Positions 15,740 to 24,958 of a stretch of DNA of 64,000 nt are shown piece after piece (the first letter of the stretch is position 1; every line of letters begins with the position of its first letter). Origin of the DNA: Gammaproteobacteria bacterium (GTDB taxonomy: Bacteria > Pseudomonadota > Gammaproteobacteria > Tenderiales > Tenderiaceae). The notes beneath the pieces were generated by a model. The model ran no database searches, was not told the origin of the DNA, and was given only the letters and a program-made list of their open reading frames with translations. The DNA is taken from contig JACQEP010000014.1 of assembly GCA_016200485.1 (NCBI GenBank), forward strand, positions 124,001 to 188,000. Direction: 5' to 3'. The translations under genes were made by a program, and so were the position numbers.

Positions 15740-15832
15740 CCCAATGCCGTGGCCTACGTGGACGCTGATTGTTTTTTTACCTCTTGTGAAGTGGCGCGGC
15801 GGCCGGAGTTGCTTGCGTCGCCGGGTGTATGA
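15740..15832 (+). pseudogene. N-terminal stub of a Y-family (UmuC/DinB-like) DNA polymerase
   Basis: The plus strand encodes NAVAYVDADCFFTSCEVARR and then PELLASPG before a TGA. This matches the conserved N-terminus of Y-family polymerases (VDxxxFFxSCExxxxP). Everything after about 30 codons is missing and there is a stop just before the stub. The rest of 15643-15995 holds a short TCTCC/GGAGA hairpin at 15661-15675, a palindrome ACTGTGTTAACAGT near 15909 and no gene. The polymerase was once paired with the LexA-like repressor and has decayed by deletion. Confidence 0.75.
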
Positions 15833-15995
15833 TGTCGAGTCACTCTCGCAGATACTGTTATCTACGAGACTGAATCCCAATGTATTGATGCTGTATAAAT
15901 ACAATGTCTTACTGTGTTAACAGTACGTTTATATCGAAAAAAGGGTTTTATTAAGCATCGGAAGAAGGGCTGGAACGGATTGCTCTTCTCCGAAT

Positions 15996-18900
15996 TTATA
16001 CCCGCCGCCGATACCGCCCCACCACATCATATAACGCTTGGGTAATCTGCCCGAGGGTACAGTCCTTGGAGGCGTCCATCAATACGGCGAAGGTGTTACC
16101 GCCTTCAGTGACGACGGTCTTAATGCGTTCGATGGCATCTGCGGATGCACGTGTGTGGTATTGTTTGAACTCAGTGACGGTGTCGATCTGGGCCTGTTTT
16201 TCGGTTTCGTCGGAGCGGATCAGTTTGGCGGATTGTACGGCGGCATCCCTCTCGGTATGCGACAAGAAGGTGTTAACACCCACAATTGGCAGGCGGCCAT
16301 CGTGTTTGCGTTGCTCATAGTACAGGCTTTCATCCTGAATCTTACCGCGCTGATAAAGCGTTTCCATTGCACCTAGAACACCGCCACGTTCGGACAGCCG
16401 CTGGAATTCTTGGTACACCGTTTCCTCGACCAGATCGGTCAGCTTATCGATAATGAATGAGCCTTGATTGGGATTTTGATTGAAGTTCAGCCCGAGCTCG
16501 CGATTGATGATCATTTGAATCGCCAGCGCTCGGCGCACGGATTCTTCTGTGGGCGTAGTAAGCGCCTCATCATAGGCGTTGGTATGCAAACTATTGCAGT
16601 TATCATAAATCGCATATAACGCTTGAAGTGTTGTACGAATATCGTTGAAGCCCAAGGTTTGCGCATGCAGGGTACGGCCTGATGTCTGGATGTGATATTT
16701 CAATTTCTGGCTGCGCTCATTGGCATTGTAGATATCACGCATCGCACGTGCCCAAATCCGGCGCGCGACGCGGCCGATGACGGCATATTCCGGGTCCATG
16801 CCGTTGCTGAAGAAGAAACTCATTTGCGGGGCGAAGTCATCGACCTTCATGCCACGAGCCAGATAATATTCTACTAGTGTGAACCCATTGGCGAGTGTGA
16901 ATGCAAGTTGCGTGACAGGATTTGCACCGGCCTCTGCAATGTGATAACCGCTGATCGATACGCTGTAATAATTACGGACATTGTTGGCGATAAAATATTC
17001 CTGAATATCGCCCATCATGCGCAGGCCAAGCTCCAGCGGGAAGATGCATTCATTTTGGGCTTGGTCTTCTTTCAGGATATCCGCCTGCAGAGTGCCACGA
17101 ATCACTTTCAGCGTTTCACTGCGAATCTTCTGGTAAACATCCGCCGCTACCAGTTGATCGCCCGTGACGCCGAGCATGCCTAAGCCGAGACCATCATTGC
17201 CTGGTGGCAAATCACCTTGATAGTGCGGTCGAGCCTGATCTTTATAAAGTTTGGCGATTTTCTTCTCGGCCTGTGCCCACTGCCCGTTGGCGCGCAGATA
17301 TTTTTCCACTTGCTGATCAATTGCCGTATTCAAAAACCAGGCAAGGATGATGGGTGCCGGGCCGTTGATGGTCATAGAAACTGAGGTTGAAGGTTGGCAA
17401 AGATCAAAGCCGGAATAGAGCTTCTTCATGTCATCAAGATTGGTGATCGAAACGCCCGACATACCGATGCGGCCATAAATATCAGGGCGCGGTGCGGCGT
17501 CTTCGCCATAAAGCGTGATCGGATCAAAGGCGGTGGAAAGACGAATCGATTTCTGGCCCAAGGCCAGATAATGGAAACGCCGATTGGTGCGCTCGGGCGT
17601 ACCCTCACCGGCAAACATACGGGTGGGATCTTCTTCTTCACGGCGGTAAGGGAAAACACCGGCAGTATACGGATAGGCGCCGGGCAGATTTTCCTTCAAT
17701 AAAAAGCGCAGCTGTTCGCCCCAGTTTTCATAGTCCGGCACGGCGATCTTGGGAATCTGTAACCGGCTCAGACTCTCCACATAATTATCGCCGCTGAACT
17801 CCTGACCACGAACGCTATAGCTGTAATGCTCGGCCTGCATGCTAGCCTTGATTTCCGGCCATTGTTGTAACAATGACATGGATTCATCTGTCAACTGCGC
17901 TAGGGCGGCATTATATTTACCCCGTAGGGCGGCGAGTGTCTTGTCCTTTTCCTTGTCGATTTCAGCGTCTGGATATCGCGCCAGCGGTTGGGGTAAAGCA
18001 CGATCTGCCAGCGCCTCTAATGTTTGATAAAAACTGTAGGCCTGCGCCACTGTGCTCACTTGTTGTTCAATAGTATTTCCCTGCGCTAAACCATTTTCAC
18101 TGATTTGCGCCAGATAATGAGTTCGATGTGGTGGAATCAGGCCGCTATCTGATTGTGTTGTATGCTGGGCAAGTGGCAGTTCGATTCCGTTGGCTAGAGA
18201 CCAGACCCCTGCTTGTCCTGGCAATTGGCTCAAGCGATCACAAAGGCCGATGAGCAACTGTTGAATACCTGGATCATGCCAATTGCTGGCCACGGTGGCA
18301 TACACCGGCACTTCATTGTCGCCAAGCTTGAATGCCTTGTGATCACGCCGCCATTGGCGGCGAATATCGCGCAACGCATCCTGCGCGCCACGCTTGTCGG
18401 ATTTGTTCAAGACCACGATATCGGCATAGTCGAGCATTTGAATCTTTTCCAACTGACTCGGTGCGCCGTATTCATTGGTCATCACATACAGGGATAAATC
18501 AACTTGCTCAACGATGCCAACATCGGCCTGACCAATACCGGCAGTTTCCACCAGGATCAAGCCATAGCCTAGTGATTTCAGGAAGGCGATACAGTCGTTG
18601 AGTTTGTCGCTAATCGCAAAATTACGGCGTCGCGTCGCCATCGACCGCATATAGAGCCGTTCATTGCCGAGACTGTTAAGCCGGATCCGGTCACCGAGTA
18701 ATGCACCTCCGCTCTTGTCACGGGTGGGGTCAATCGCTAGTATCGCGATGTGCAGATCGGGGAAACAATGCAGCAGATAATGCAGCAATTCATCCATAAC
18801 ACTGCTCTTACCGGCGCCACCGGTGCCGGTAATCCCAACCACGGGCACAGGACGAATCGTAGCGTTGGGTCTGGGCAGATGTTTGGCCGTGATCTCTCCC

Positions 18901-19439
18901 TGCTCAATCATCGTTAACCATTGGCCAATGGCGAAATGATCGTCAAGCGTAAATTTCTGTTCCAGTTTTCGGAGCTGCACTGCAAGCTGCGTGCGCTTCA
19001 GGATATCCTGCCCCATGCCTTCCAGCCCGAGCTGGCGCCCTTCTTCCGGGCTATAAATCTTTTCGACGCCATATTTTTCCAGCGCTGCGGCCTCATCGGC
19101 GGTAATCGTGCCGCCACCGCCGCCAAAGACACGGATACGTTCAGCACCGGCTTGCCGGAGGCGATCAATTAAATATTGGAAAAATTCAACATGCCCGCCC
19201 TGATAGGAACTGATGGCGATGCCATCGACGTCTTCCTGTAAGGCAGCCCGCACAATCTCATCGACACTGCGATTGTGGCCGAGGTGTACCACCTCCGCCC
19301 CTTGATCCTGAAGGATACGGCGAATGATATTGATCGCCGAATCGTGCCCATCAAAGATGGAGGTCGCCGTGATAAAACGTAAGGGAATGACTGGCAGACT
19401 GGATTTCGACTTGCCCTTCGTTTTAACTATCCTTTTCAT
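15996..19439 (-). CDS. icmF: Fused isobutyryl-CoA mutase IcmF
   Basis: IcmF interconverts isobutyryl-CoA and n-butyryl-CoA, and some forms also isovaleryl-CoA and pivaloyl-CoA, using adenosylcobalamin. The 1147-residue protein has the full fusion: a B12-binding domain with IFDGHDSA (base-off His at H32), SSYQGG and FGGGGG; a MeaB-like G-protein chaperone with GTGGAGKSS (K211) and VVLNKSDK; and a TIM-barrel mutase domain to the C-terminus. The canonical DxHxxG ends in Ala here. It is transcribed away from the leucine-degradation operon with a 251-base gap between starts, so shared regulation is plausible. Substrate choice cannot be settled from sequence reading. Confidence 0.95.
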   Translation of the reverse strand: MKRIVKTKGKSKSSLPVIPLRFITATSIFDGHDSAINIIRRILQDQGAEVVHLGHNRSVDEIVRAALQEDVDGIAISSYQGGHVEFFQYLIDRLRQAGAERIRVFGGGGGTITADEAAALEKYGVEKIYSPEEGRQLGLEGMGQDILKRTQLAVQLRKLEQKFTLDDHFAIGQWLTMIEQGEITAKHLPRPNATIRPVPVVGITGTGGAGKSSVMDELLHYLLHCFPDLHIAILAIDPTRDKSGGALLGDRIRLNSLGNERLYMRSMATRRRNFAISDKLNDCIAFLKSLGYGLILVETAGIGQADVGIVEQVDLSLYVMTNEYGAPSQLEKIQMLDYADIVVLNKSDKRGAQDALRDIRRQWRRDHKAFKLGDNEVPVYATVASNWHDPGIQQLLIGLCDRLSQLPGQAGVWSLANGIELPLAQHTTQSDSGLIPPHRTHYLAQISENGLAQGNTIEQQVSTVAQAYSFYQTLEALADRALPQPLARYPDAEIDKEKDKTLAALRGKYNAALAQLTDESMSLLQQWPEIKASMQAEHYSYSVRGQEFSGDNYVESLSRLQIPKIAVPDYENWGEQLRFLLKENLPGAYPYTAGVFPYRREEEDPTRMFAGEGTPERTNRRFHYLALGQKSIRLSTAFDPITLYGEDAAPRPDIYGRIGMSGVSITNLDDMKKLYSGFDLCQPSTSVSMTINGPAPIILAWFLNTAIDQQVEKYLRANGQWAQAEKKIAKLYKDQARPHYQGDLPPGNDGLGLGMLGVTGDQLVAADVYQKIRSETLKVIRGTLQADILKEDQAQNECIFPLELGLRMMGDIQEYFIANNVRNYYSVSISGYHIAEAGANPVTQLAFTLANGFTLVEYYLARGMKVDDFAPQMSFFFSNGMDPEYAVIGRVARRIWARAMRDIYNANERSQKLKYHIQTSGRTLHAQTLGFNDIRTTLQALYAIYDNCNSLHTNAYDEALTTPTEESVRRALAIQMIINRELGLNFNQNPNQGSFIIDKLTDLVEETVYQEFQRLSERGGVLGAMETLYQRGKIQDESLYYEQRKHDGRLPIVGVNTFLSHTERDAAVQSAKLIRSDETEKQAQIDTVTEFKQYHTRASADAIERIKTVVTEGGNTFAVLMDASKDCTLGQITQALYDVVGRYRRRV

Positions 19440-19567
19440 GGCGCTCCTTTGATTTTTTAATTCAAACTATTTGGTCTTCATATATAGTATTTCGGTTTAG
19501 AGCCGTTTATTAATTAGCGTAGATATTGAAAATTAATACCATTGTAATTAAATTGTTTATTAATCTA

Positions 19568-19604
19568 CTGAAAAATGCGATGCGCCACTCAGCGCGTTTT
19601 TCAG
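19568..19604. promoter_or_regulatory. Inverted repeat in the icmF / thiolase divergent region
   Basis: CTGAAAAA and TTTTTCAG form an 8-bp dyad, extended by GCG/CGC with one wobble pair. It lies about midway in the 251-base gap between divergent genes. It could be an operator for both promoters or a dispersed hairpin. A smaller dyad, ACCAA-ACC-TTGGT, lies at about 19669-19681 just before the thiolase ribosome-binding site. Confidence 0.4.
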
Positions 19605-19690
19605 CAGGTTGATACAACATGGACAGGTACCCTAACAATGGCAACACTTCCTAAATATTTCTTATAGACCAAACCTTGGTGAGGTAACCC

Positions 19691-20878
19691 ATGGCCACCG
19701 ATAGCATTGTCATCGTCGCTGCCAAACGCACTCCGATTGGCGCCCTCATGGGCCAGTTTGGCGATTTGAGCGCTCCTGAGCTGGGAGCGGCCGCCATACG
19801 CGCCGTTTTGGCCAGTTCCGGACTCAAGGCAGAGGAAATCGACGAAGTGTTGTTTGGCTGCGTGTTGCCCGCCGGCCTGGGCCAGGCTCCGGCACGTCAG
19901 GCAGCCCTTAAGGCAGGGTTACCCGTGGCCACACCCTGCACCACAGTCAATAAGGTTTGCGGCTCGGGGATGAAGGCTGTCATGCTCGGCTTCGACGCTA
20001 TCGCGGCTGGATCAGCCAAAATTGTGTTAGCAGGCGGCATGGAATCAATGAGCAACGCGCCCTATCTGGTACAAAAAGCGCGCCAGGGTTTGCGTTTTGG
20101 CCACGCCGAATTTCTCGATCACATGTTGTATGACGGTTTGCAGAACGCCTATGACGGTCAACCGATGGGCATGTTCGCCGAACGTTGTGTTGAGAAATTT
20201 AAATTCAGCCGTGAACAACAAGATGTCTATGCCGCTGAATCAGTCACCCGCGCATTAGCCGCCAGTAATGGCGATGCCTTCCACGATGAGATTACACCGG
20301 TAACAGTGACCACACGCAAAGGTGAGCAGGTCATCGATAAAGACGAGACGCCGTTCAAGTGCGACATAAGCAAGATTCCAAAGCTCAAGCCAGCGTTCCG
20401 GCCGAAGGATGGCACCGTCACAGCGGCGAGCTCAGCGTCGATCTCCGATGGTGCAGCGGCGGTGATCTTGATGTTGGAAAGTGAGGCCAACGCGCGTGGT
20501 ATTAAACCATTGGCACGAATTGTGGCATACGCCAGCCATGCCATGGCGCCGGAAGATTTCACCATTGCGCCGATTTCCGCCGTGCAGAAGGTTTGCCAAA
20601 AGGCGGGCTGGCAAGATAAAGACATCGATCTTTATGAGATCAACGAGGCCTTTGCTGCGGTGGCGATGGCCGCGATTCACGAATTGAAACTTGATCGTGC
20701 CAAGGTCAATGTCAACGGTGGTGCTTGCGCCTTGGGTCATCCAATTGGAGCTACCGGCACTCGCATCCTGGTAACCTTGCTACATAGCTTGGCTAAGCGT
20801 AATCTGAATCGAGGTGTGGCTTCGTTATGCATTGGTGGTGGCGAGGCGACAGCGATTGCTATCGAGAGAATCAGCTAG
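19691..20878 (+). CDS. Acetyl-CoA C-acetyltransferase (thiolase)
   Basis: This enzyme cleaves acetoacetyl-CoA with CoA to two acetyl-CoA, or runs the reverse. The 395-residue sequence is a typical biosynthetic/degradative thiolase. The nucleophile is C90 in [11 protein letters not shown]. Later come [21 protein letters not shown] (catalytic His) and CIGGGEATA (second Cys). GAGG lies six bases before the ATG. It is the first gene of the liu-type operon. With the acetoacetyl-CoA synthetase at 24955, it would turn the acetoacetate released by HMG-CoA lyase into acetyl-CoA. Confidence 0.95.
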   Translation: MATDSIVIVAAKRTPIGALMGQFGDLSAPELGAAAIRAVLASSGLKAEEIDEVLFGCVLPAGLGQAPARQAALKAGLPVATPCTTVNKVCGSGMKAVMLGFDAIAAGSAKIVLAGGMESMSNAPYLVQKARQGLRFGHAEFLDHMLYDGLQNAYDGQPMGMFAERCVEKFKFSREQQDVYAAESVTRALAASNGDAFHDEITPVTVTTRKGEQVIDKDETPFKCDISKIPKLKPAFRPKDGTVTAASSASISDGAAAVILMLESEANARGIKPLARIVAYASHAMAPEDFTIAPISAVQKVCQKAGWQDKDIDLYEINEAFAAVAMAAIHELKLDRAKVNVNGGACALGHPIGATGTRILVTLLHSLAKRNLNRGVASLCIGGGEATAIAIERIS

Positions 20879-20889
20879 CGGAATCAGAC

Positions 20890-22497
20890 ATGGCCGTCAT
20901 CAAATCAAAAATTGACATTCACTCGGAAAAGTTCTCCGAAAATGCGGCTTACATGCGGTTACAGGTAGATGACTTGAAGGAAAAGCTGGAACAAGTCTCT
21001 ATCGGTGGTTCAGTACAAATGCGCGAAAATCACATCAAGCGCGGCAAGCTGCTGGTACGTGATCGCATCCGCACCCTACTCGATCTCGATAGCTTGTTTA
21101 TGGAATTCTCGGCCCTCGCCGCCCATGGCATATACGGTAATGACGTGCCGAGTGCGGGCATCATCACGGGTATCGGCCTCGTACATGGCCAGGAAGTCGT
21201 TATCGTCGCCAACGATGCCACAGTCAAAGGCGGAACTTACTATCCATTGACGGGCAAGAAACACCTCCGCGCCCAGGAAATCGCCGAGCAAAATCGCCTG
21301 CCCTGCATTTACCTCGTCGACTCAGGTGGCGCTTTTTTACCAATGCAGGATGAGGTTTTTCCAGATCGCGATAACTTTGGCCGCGTTTTTTATAACCAGG
21401 CACGCATGTCAGCCAAAGGAATTCCCCAAATTGCAGTGGTCATGGGTTCATGCACTGCGGGCGGCGCTTATGTGCCGGCAATGTCCGATGAAGCGGTGAT
21501 CGTCAAAAATCAAGGCACTATTTTTCTTGGAGGTCCGCCGCTGGTTAAAGCGGCAACAGGTGAAATTGTCGATGCCGAAGCATTGGGTGGTGCCGACGTG
21601 CACACGCGTATTTCCGGCGTCACCGATCACCTTGCAGACAACGATCAGCATGCACTCCATCTCACCCGAGATATCATCGCCAACCTCAATTGGCAAAAAA
21701 CAAGTCAGCTTAAACGTCGTGAAGCAGTGGAACCACTTTACGATGCAATAGAACTTTACGGCATCGTTTCTCACGATTTACGGGTGCACTATGATATACG
21801 TGAGGTAATTGCCAGAATTGTTGATGGCTCTGAGCTGCATGAATTTAAACAGATGTTCGGTCAAACACTCGTCTGTGGCTTCGCTCATATTCACGGTTAT
21901 CCAGTCGGTATTATCGCCAATAATGGCATTCTTTTTTCCGACTCCGCGCTCAAAGGCACGCATTTTATTGAACTTTGCAACAAGCGAAAAATTCCGCTCG
22001 TCTTTTTGCAAAATATTTCCGGCTTTATGATCGGCAAAAAATATGAGCATGAAGGGATCGCAAAACACGGCGCCAAGATGGTCGCGGCTGTTTCCTGCGC
22101 TGAAGTACCCAAATTCACAGTCATCATCGGCGGCTCGTTTGGCGCCGGTAATTACGCCATGTGTGGTCGCGCCTATGGCCCCCGCCAGTTATGGATGTGG
22201 CCCAATGCCCGCATCTCGGTGATGGGCGGTGAAACGGCCGCCAATCTACTGAATCAAGTAAAAAAGGACAGCATGGAGCGCCAAGCTAAATCTTGGAGCG
22301 AAGACGATGCAGAAGGCTATATGAACGCCACGCGCGATCAATTCGCCACCCAGAGCCATCCTTATTACGCCACTGCCCGGTTGTGGGACGATGGCATCAT
22401 TGATCCAATCCAGACACGGGATTATTTAGGCATGGGTATCGCTGCAGCGTTGAATGCCCCTATTCCTGATACACACTATGGCATCTTCAGGATGTAG
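20890..22497 (+). CDS. liuB: Methylcrotonoyl-CoA carboxylase carboxyltransferase (beta) subunit
   Basis: LiuB transfers CO2 from carboxybiotin to 3-methylcrotonyl-CoA in leucine and isovalerate breakdown. The 535-residue protein carries both crotonase-like carboxyltransferase halves. Signatures are [41 protein letters not shown] and [19 protein letters not shown], all typical for the MCC beta family. ATG 20890 follows the thiolase stop by 11 bases. The biotinylated alpha subunit (liuD), needed for activity, is not in this window, so the holoenzyme must draw on a gene elsewhere or borrow another biotin carboxylase. Confidence 0.95.
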   Translation: MAVIKSKIDIHSEKFSENAAYMRLQVDDLKEKLEQVSIGGSVQMRENHIKRGKLLVRDRIRTLLDLDSLFMEFSALAAHGIYGNDVPSAGIITGIGLVHGQEVVIVANDATVKGGTYYPLTGKKHLRAQEIAEQNRLPCIYLVDSGGAFLPMQDEVFPDRDNFGRVFYNQARMSAKGIPQIAVVMGSCTAGGAYVPAMSDEAVIVKNQGTIFLGGPPLVKAATGEIVDAEALGGADVHTRISGVTDHLADNDQHALHLTRDIIANLNWQKTSQLKRREAVEPLYDAIELYGIVSHDLRVHYDIREVIARIVDGSELHEFKQMFGQTLVCGFAHIHGYPVGIIANNGILFSDSALKGTHFIELCNKRKIPLVFLQNISGFMIGKKYEHEGIAKHGAKMVAAVSCAEVPKFTVIIGGSFGAGNYAMCGRAYGPRQLWMWPNARISVMGGETAANLLNQVKKDSMERQAKSWSEDDAEGYMNATRDQFATQSHPYYATARLWDDGIIDPIQTRDYLGMGIAAALNAPIPDTHYGIFRM

Positions 22498-22503
22498 ATT
22501 GAC

Positions 22504-23280
22504 ATGACGACTCAAATCATCATTGATCGCACCCCCAATGGTGTTTACACCCTCTGCCTCAACCGGCCCGATCGCCACAACGCCTTCAATGCCGAATTGA
22601 TTGATGAATTGCTGACTGCCTTGCAACAAATCCATGCGGATGCCGATGCGCGGGTTTTGATTGTTACTGGCAAAGGAAAATCGTTCTCGGCCGGGGCCGA
22701 TCTGGATTGGATGCGTGGCTCGGCGCAATATAATGCAGTCAAAAATCGTGCTGATGCCAATAAACTCGCGCAATTGATGCGCACCATCTACGAGCTCAAG
22801 GTTCCCACCATCGCCCGTGTTAACGGCCCGGCCTATGGTGGTGGTTTAGGATTGATCGCCTGCTGCGATATCGCCATTGCAGCGGCAAGCGCCCAATTCG
22901 CGTTTACCGAAGTGCGGCTTGGTTTGGTGCCGGCGGTAATCGCGCCCTACGTTTTACAGGCCATCGGTCTGCGCCAATCGAGAAGATATTTTTTGAGCGC
23001 AGAGCCATTTACCAGCACGGAGGCGCATCATATTGGTCTGATACACGAAGTTGCTGCTGATGACAAACTCGATGAGCGAGTTCAGCATCAAGCCGGCCAT
23101 CTGCTCAAGGCGGGGCCGATTGCCTTGCAACAATGCAAACGCATGCTGCAACAAATAACGGGCAATAGTCATAATGAACGCGAACTGGTGGAATTGATCG
23201 CCCATCTCCGCACCTCACCTGAAGCACAACAAGGCATGACGGCATTCTTCGACAAACGACAACCGCCCTGGATTAAATAA
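22504..23280 (+). CDS. liuC: Methylglutaconyl-CoA hydratase (enoyl-CoA hydratase family)
   Basis: The 258-residue crotonase-fold enzyme probably hydrates 3-methylglutaconyl-CoA to HMG-CoA. Landmarks are LNRPDRHNAFN near the N-terminus, SAGADLDWMR (oxyanion hole region) and GPAYGGGLGLIACCDIAIA, followed by FTEVRLGLVPAVIAPYV. Assignment to LiuC rather than a generic enoyl-CoA hydratase rests on its place between liuB (six-base gap) and liuE (11-base gap). It is typical in length. Confidence 0.88.
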   Translation: MTTQIIIDRTPNGVYTLCLNRPDRHNAFNAELIDELLTALQQIHADADARVLIVTGKGKSFSAGADLDWMRGSAQYNAVKNRADANKLAQLMRTIYELKVPTIARVNGPAYGGGLGLIACCDIAIAAASAQFAFTEVRLGLVPAVIAPYVLQAIGLRQSRRYFLSAEPFTSTEAHHIGLIHEVAADDKLDERVQHQAGHLLKAGPIALQQCKRMLQQITGNSHNERELVELIAHLRTSPEAQQGMTAFFDKRQPPWIK

Positions 23281-23291
23281 GGCGGATCACG

Positions 23292-24191
23292 ATGACTCTG
23301 CCCCATCGCGTCAAGATCGTTGAAGTCGGACCCCGCGACGGCCTGCAAAACGAAGTCACAGCCATAGATACCGCCACCAAGGTGGAATTTATCAATCAAT
23401 TATCGGCCACTGGCCTGTCCGTTATCGAAGCGACCAGCATGGTTAACCCCAAGTGGGTGCCACAACTCGCCGATGCTGAAGCGGTATTCAGCCAAATCAA
23501 GCGCCATGCCGGTGTTTCCTACCCGGTGCTGATACCCAATCTTCAAGGTCTGGAACGCGCTATCGCTGTTGGTGCTGATCATGTCGCGGTATTTACTGCG
23601 GCCTCAGAGACTTTCAATCAGAAGAACATCAATTGCTCCATTGACGAGTCGCTGCAACGATTTGAACCGGTCATGGCCTTAGCGAAAGCCAACAACATTC
23701 AGGTGCGTGGCTATATCTCCTGCGTGCTGGGTTGCCCCTATGAAGGCAAAATAAATCCCGAAAAGGTGGCTAACGTCGCCACGAGACTCCATACCTTAGG
23801 CTGCGCGGAAATCTCGCTTGGCGATACCATTGGCGTTGGCACGCCACTACAAGCACAAGATATACTGCGTCGAGTGAGCAAGCATGTACCAATGCATGAA
23901 TTAGCAGTGCATTTTCACGATACGCGTGGTCAAGCGCTGGCCAATATTTACGCATGCCTGCAACTGGGTATTGCGACGATCGACACCTCGGTTGCCGGCC
24001 TGGGTGGCTGCCCTTACGCCAACGGCGCCACAGGCAATGTCGCAACTGAAGATGTTATCTACATGTTGCATGGGATGGGGATCGAGACCGGTGTTGATCT
24101 CGCAGCGCTAATCAAGGCCGGGCATTTCATTTGTGAAAAACTTGGCCGCCCTATAAACAGTAAACTTGGACGCATAGGATTACCATCATGA
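23292..24191 (+). CDS. liuE: Hydroxymethylglutaryl-CoA lyase
   Basis: HMG-CoA lyase splits HMG-CoA to acetyl-CoA and acetoacetate, the last specific step of leucine breakdown. The 299-residue TIM barrel shows VGPRDGLQNE (catalytic Arg and Asp), the metal ligands in LAVHFHDTRGQAL and the active-site Cys loop GLGGCPYANGATGN. It overlaps the next gene by four bases (ATGA), so translation is coupled to the SDR. Confidence 0.95.
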   Translation: MTLPHRVKIVEVGPRDGLQNEVTAIDTATKVEFINQLSATGLSVIEATSMVNPKWVPQLADAEAVFSQIKRHAGVSYPVLIPNLQGLERAIAVGADHVAVFTAASETFNQKNINCSIDESLQRFEPVMALAKANNIQVRGYISCVLGCPYEGKINPEKVANVATRLHTLGCAEISLGDTIGVGTPLQAQDILRRVSKHVPMHELAVHFHDTRGQALANIYACLQLGIATIDTSVAGLGGCPYANGATGNVATEDVIYMLHGMGIETGVDLAALIKAGHFICEKLGRPINSKLGRIGLPS

Positions 24192-24958
24192 ACTTCAATC
24201 AATGCAAGGCAATTGTCACTGGCGGCGCCTCTGGCCTCGGCCTGGCGGTTTCAAAAACAATCATCGCCAATGGCGGCGAGGTTGTTGTGCTCGATATCCA
24301 TCCCGAACGTAACGCCACCACGGTCTCTGCGCTGGGATCAAAGGCGCATTTCATCGCCACGGATGTCACCTCGGAAAAAGCTGTGGATAACGCCGTTACC
24401 GAAGCGGCAAAAAGAATGGGCACTATTACGCTTGCTGTCAATTGCGCGGGCATTGCCCCTGCCCGCCGGGTACTAGCGAAGGATGGGCTGATCAGCACGA
24501 TGGAATTTGAACAGGTGATCAAGATCAATCTCATCGGCACCTTCACGGTCTGTCGCGCGGCTGCCAATGTCATGCAACACAATGAACCCAGCGGCGCCAG
24601 TCAGGAGCGAGGTGTGATTATCAACACTGCATCTGTCGCTGCCTTTGAGGGGCAGATTGGACAAGCTGCTTACTCTGCTTCCAAAGGTGGCGTGGTCAGT
24701 ATGGCGCTGCCGCTGGCGCGTGAATTTGCCCGCATTGGTGTGCGGGTGATAACCATTGCCCCCGGCTTATTTGAAACCCCGATGTTTGACACCTTGCCGG
24801 TCGAGGCGCGCACCGCACTGGCTGTTAATATCCCGTTCCCGAATCGGTTGGGACATCCGCAGGAATTCGCCGATCTGGTACGCCATATCTATGAAAACCC
24901 CATGCTTAACGGCGAAGTGATACGACTGGATGGGGCTCTGCGCATGCAGCCCAAATGA
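24188..24958 (+). CDS. 3-hydroxyacyl-CoA dehydrogenase type 2-like SDR
   Basis: The 256-residue short-chain dehydrogenase has the cofactor loop TGGASGLG, the NCAG motif and the catalytic S...YxxxK seen as NTASVAAFEGQ and YSASKGG. The full pattern, including APGLFETPMF and the C-terminal LDGALRMQPK, resembles the HSD10 type 2 dehydrogenases. Those oxidise 3-hydroxy-2-methylbutyryl-CoA in isoleucine breakdown, with NAD as acceptor. An Asp at the end of beta-2 (VLDIHPE) supports NAD. Its operon place suggests the cluster also handles isoleucine intermediates, with the thiolase finishing the route. Confidence 0.88.
   Translation: MNFNQCKAIVTGGASGLGLAVSKTIIANGGEVVVLDIHPERNATTVSALGSKAHFIATDVTSEKAVDNAVTEAAKRMGTITLAVNCAGIAPARRVLAKDGLISTMEFEQVIKINLIGTFTVCRAAANVMQHNEPSGASQERGVIINTASVAAFEGQIGQAAYSASKGGVVSMALPLAREFARIGVRVITIAPGLFETPMFDTLPVEARTALAVNIPFPNRLGHPQEFADLVRHIYENPMLNGEVIRLDGALRMQPK

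Noticed and set aside
345-15832. Integrated prophage or plasmid in the accessory region
   Set aside because: No integrase, capsid, terminase, replication or tRNA attachment features were seen.
15895-15925. Enterobacterial LexA box near ACTGTGTTAACAGT
   Set aside because: The half-sites are separated by four bases instead of eight and no gene follows.
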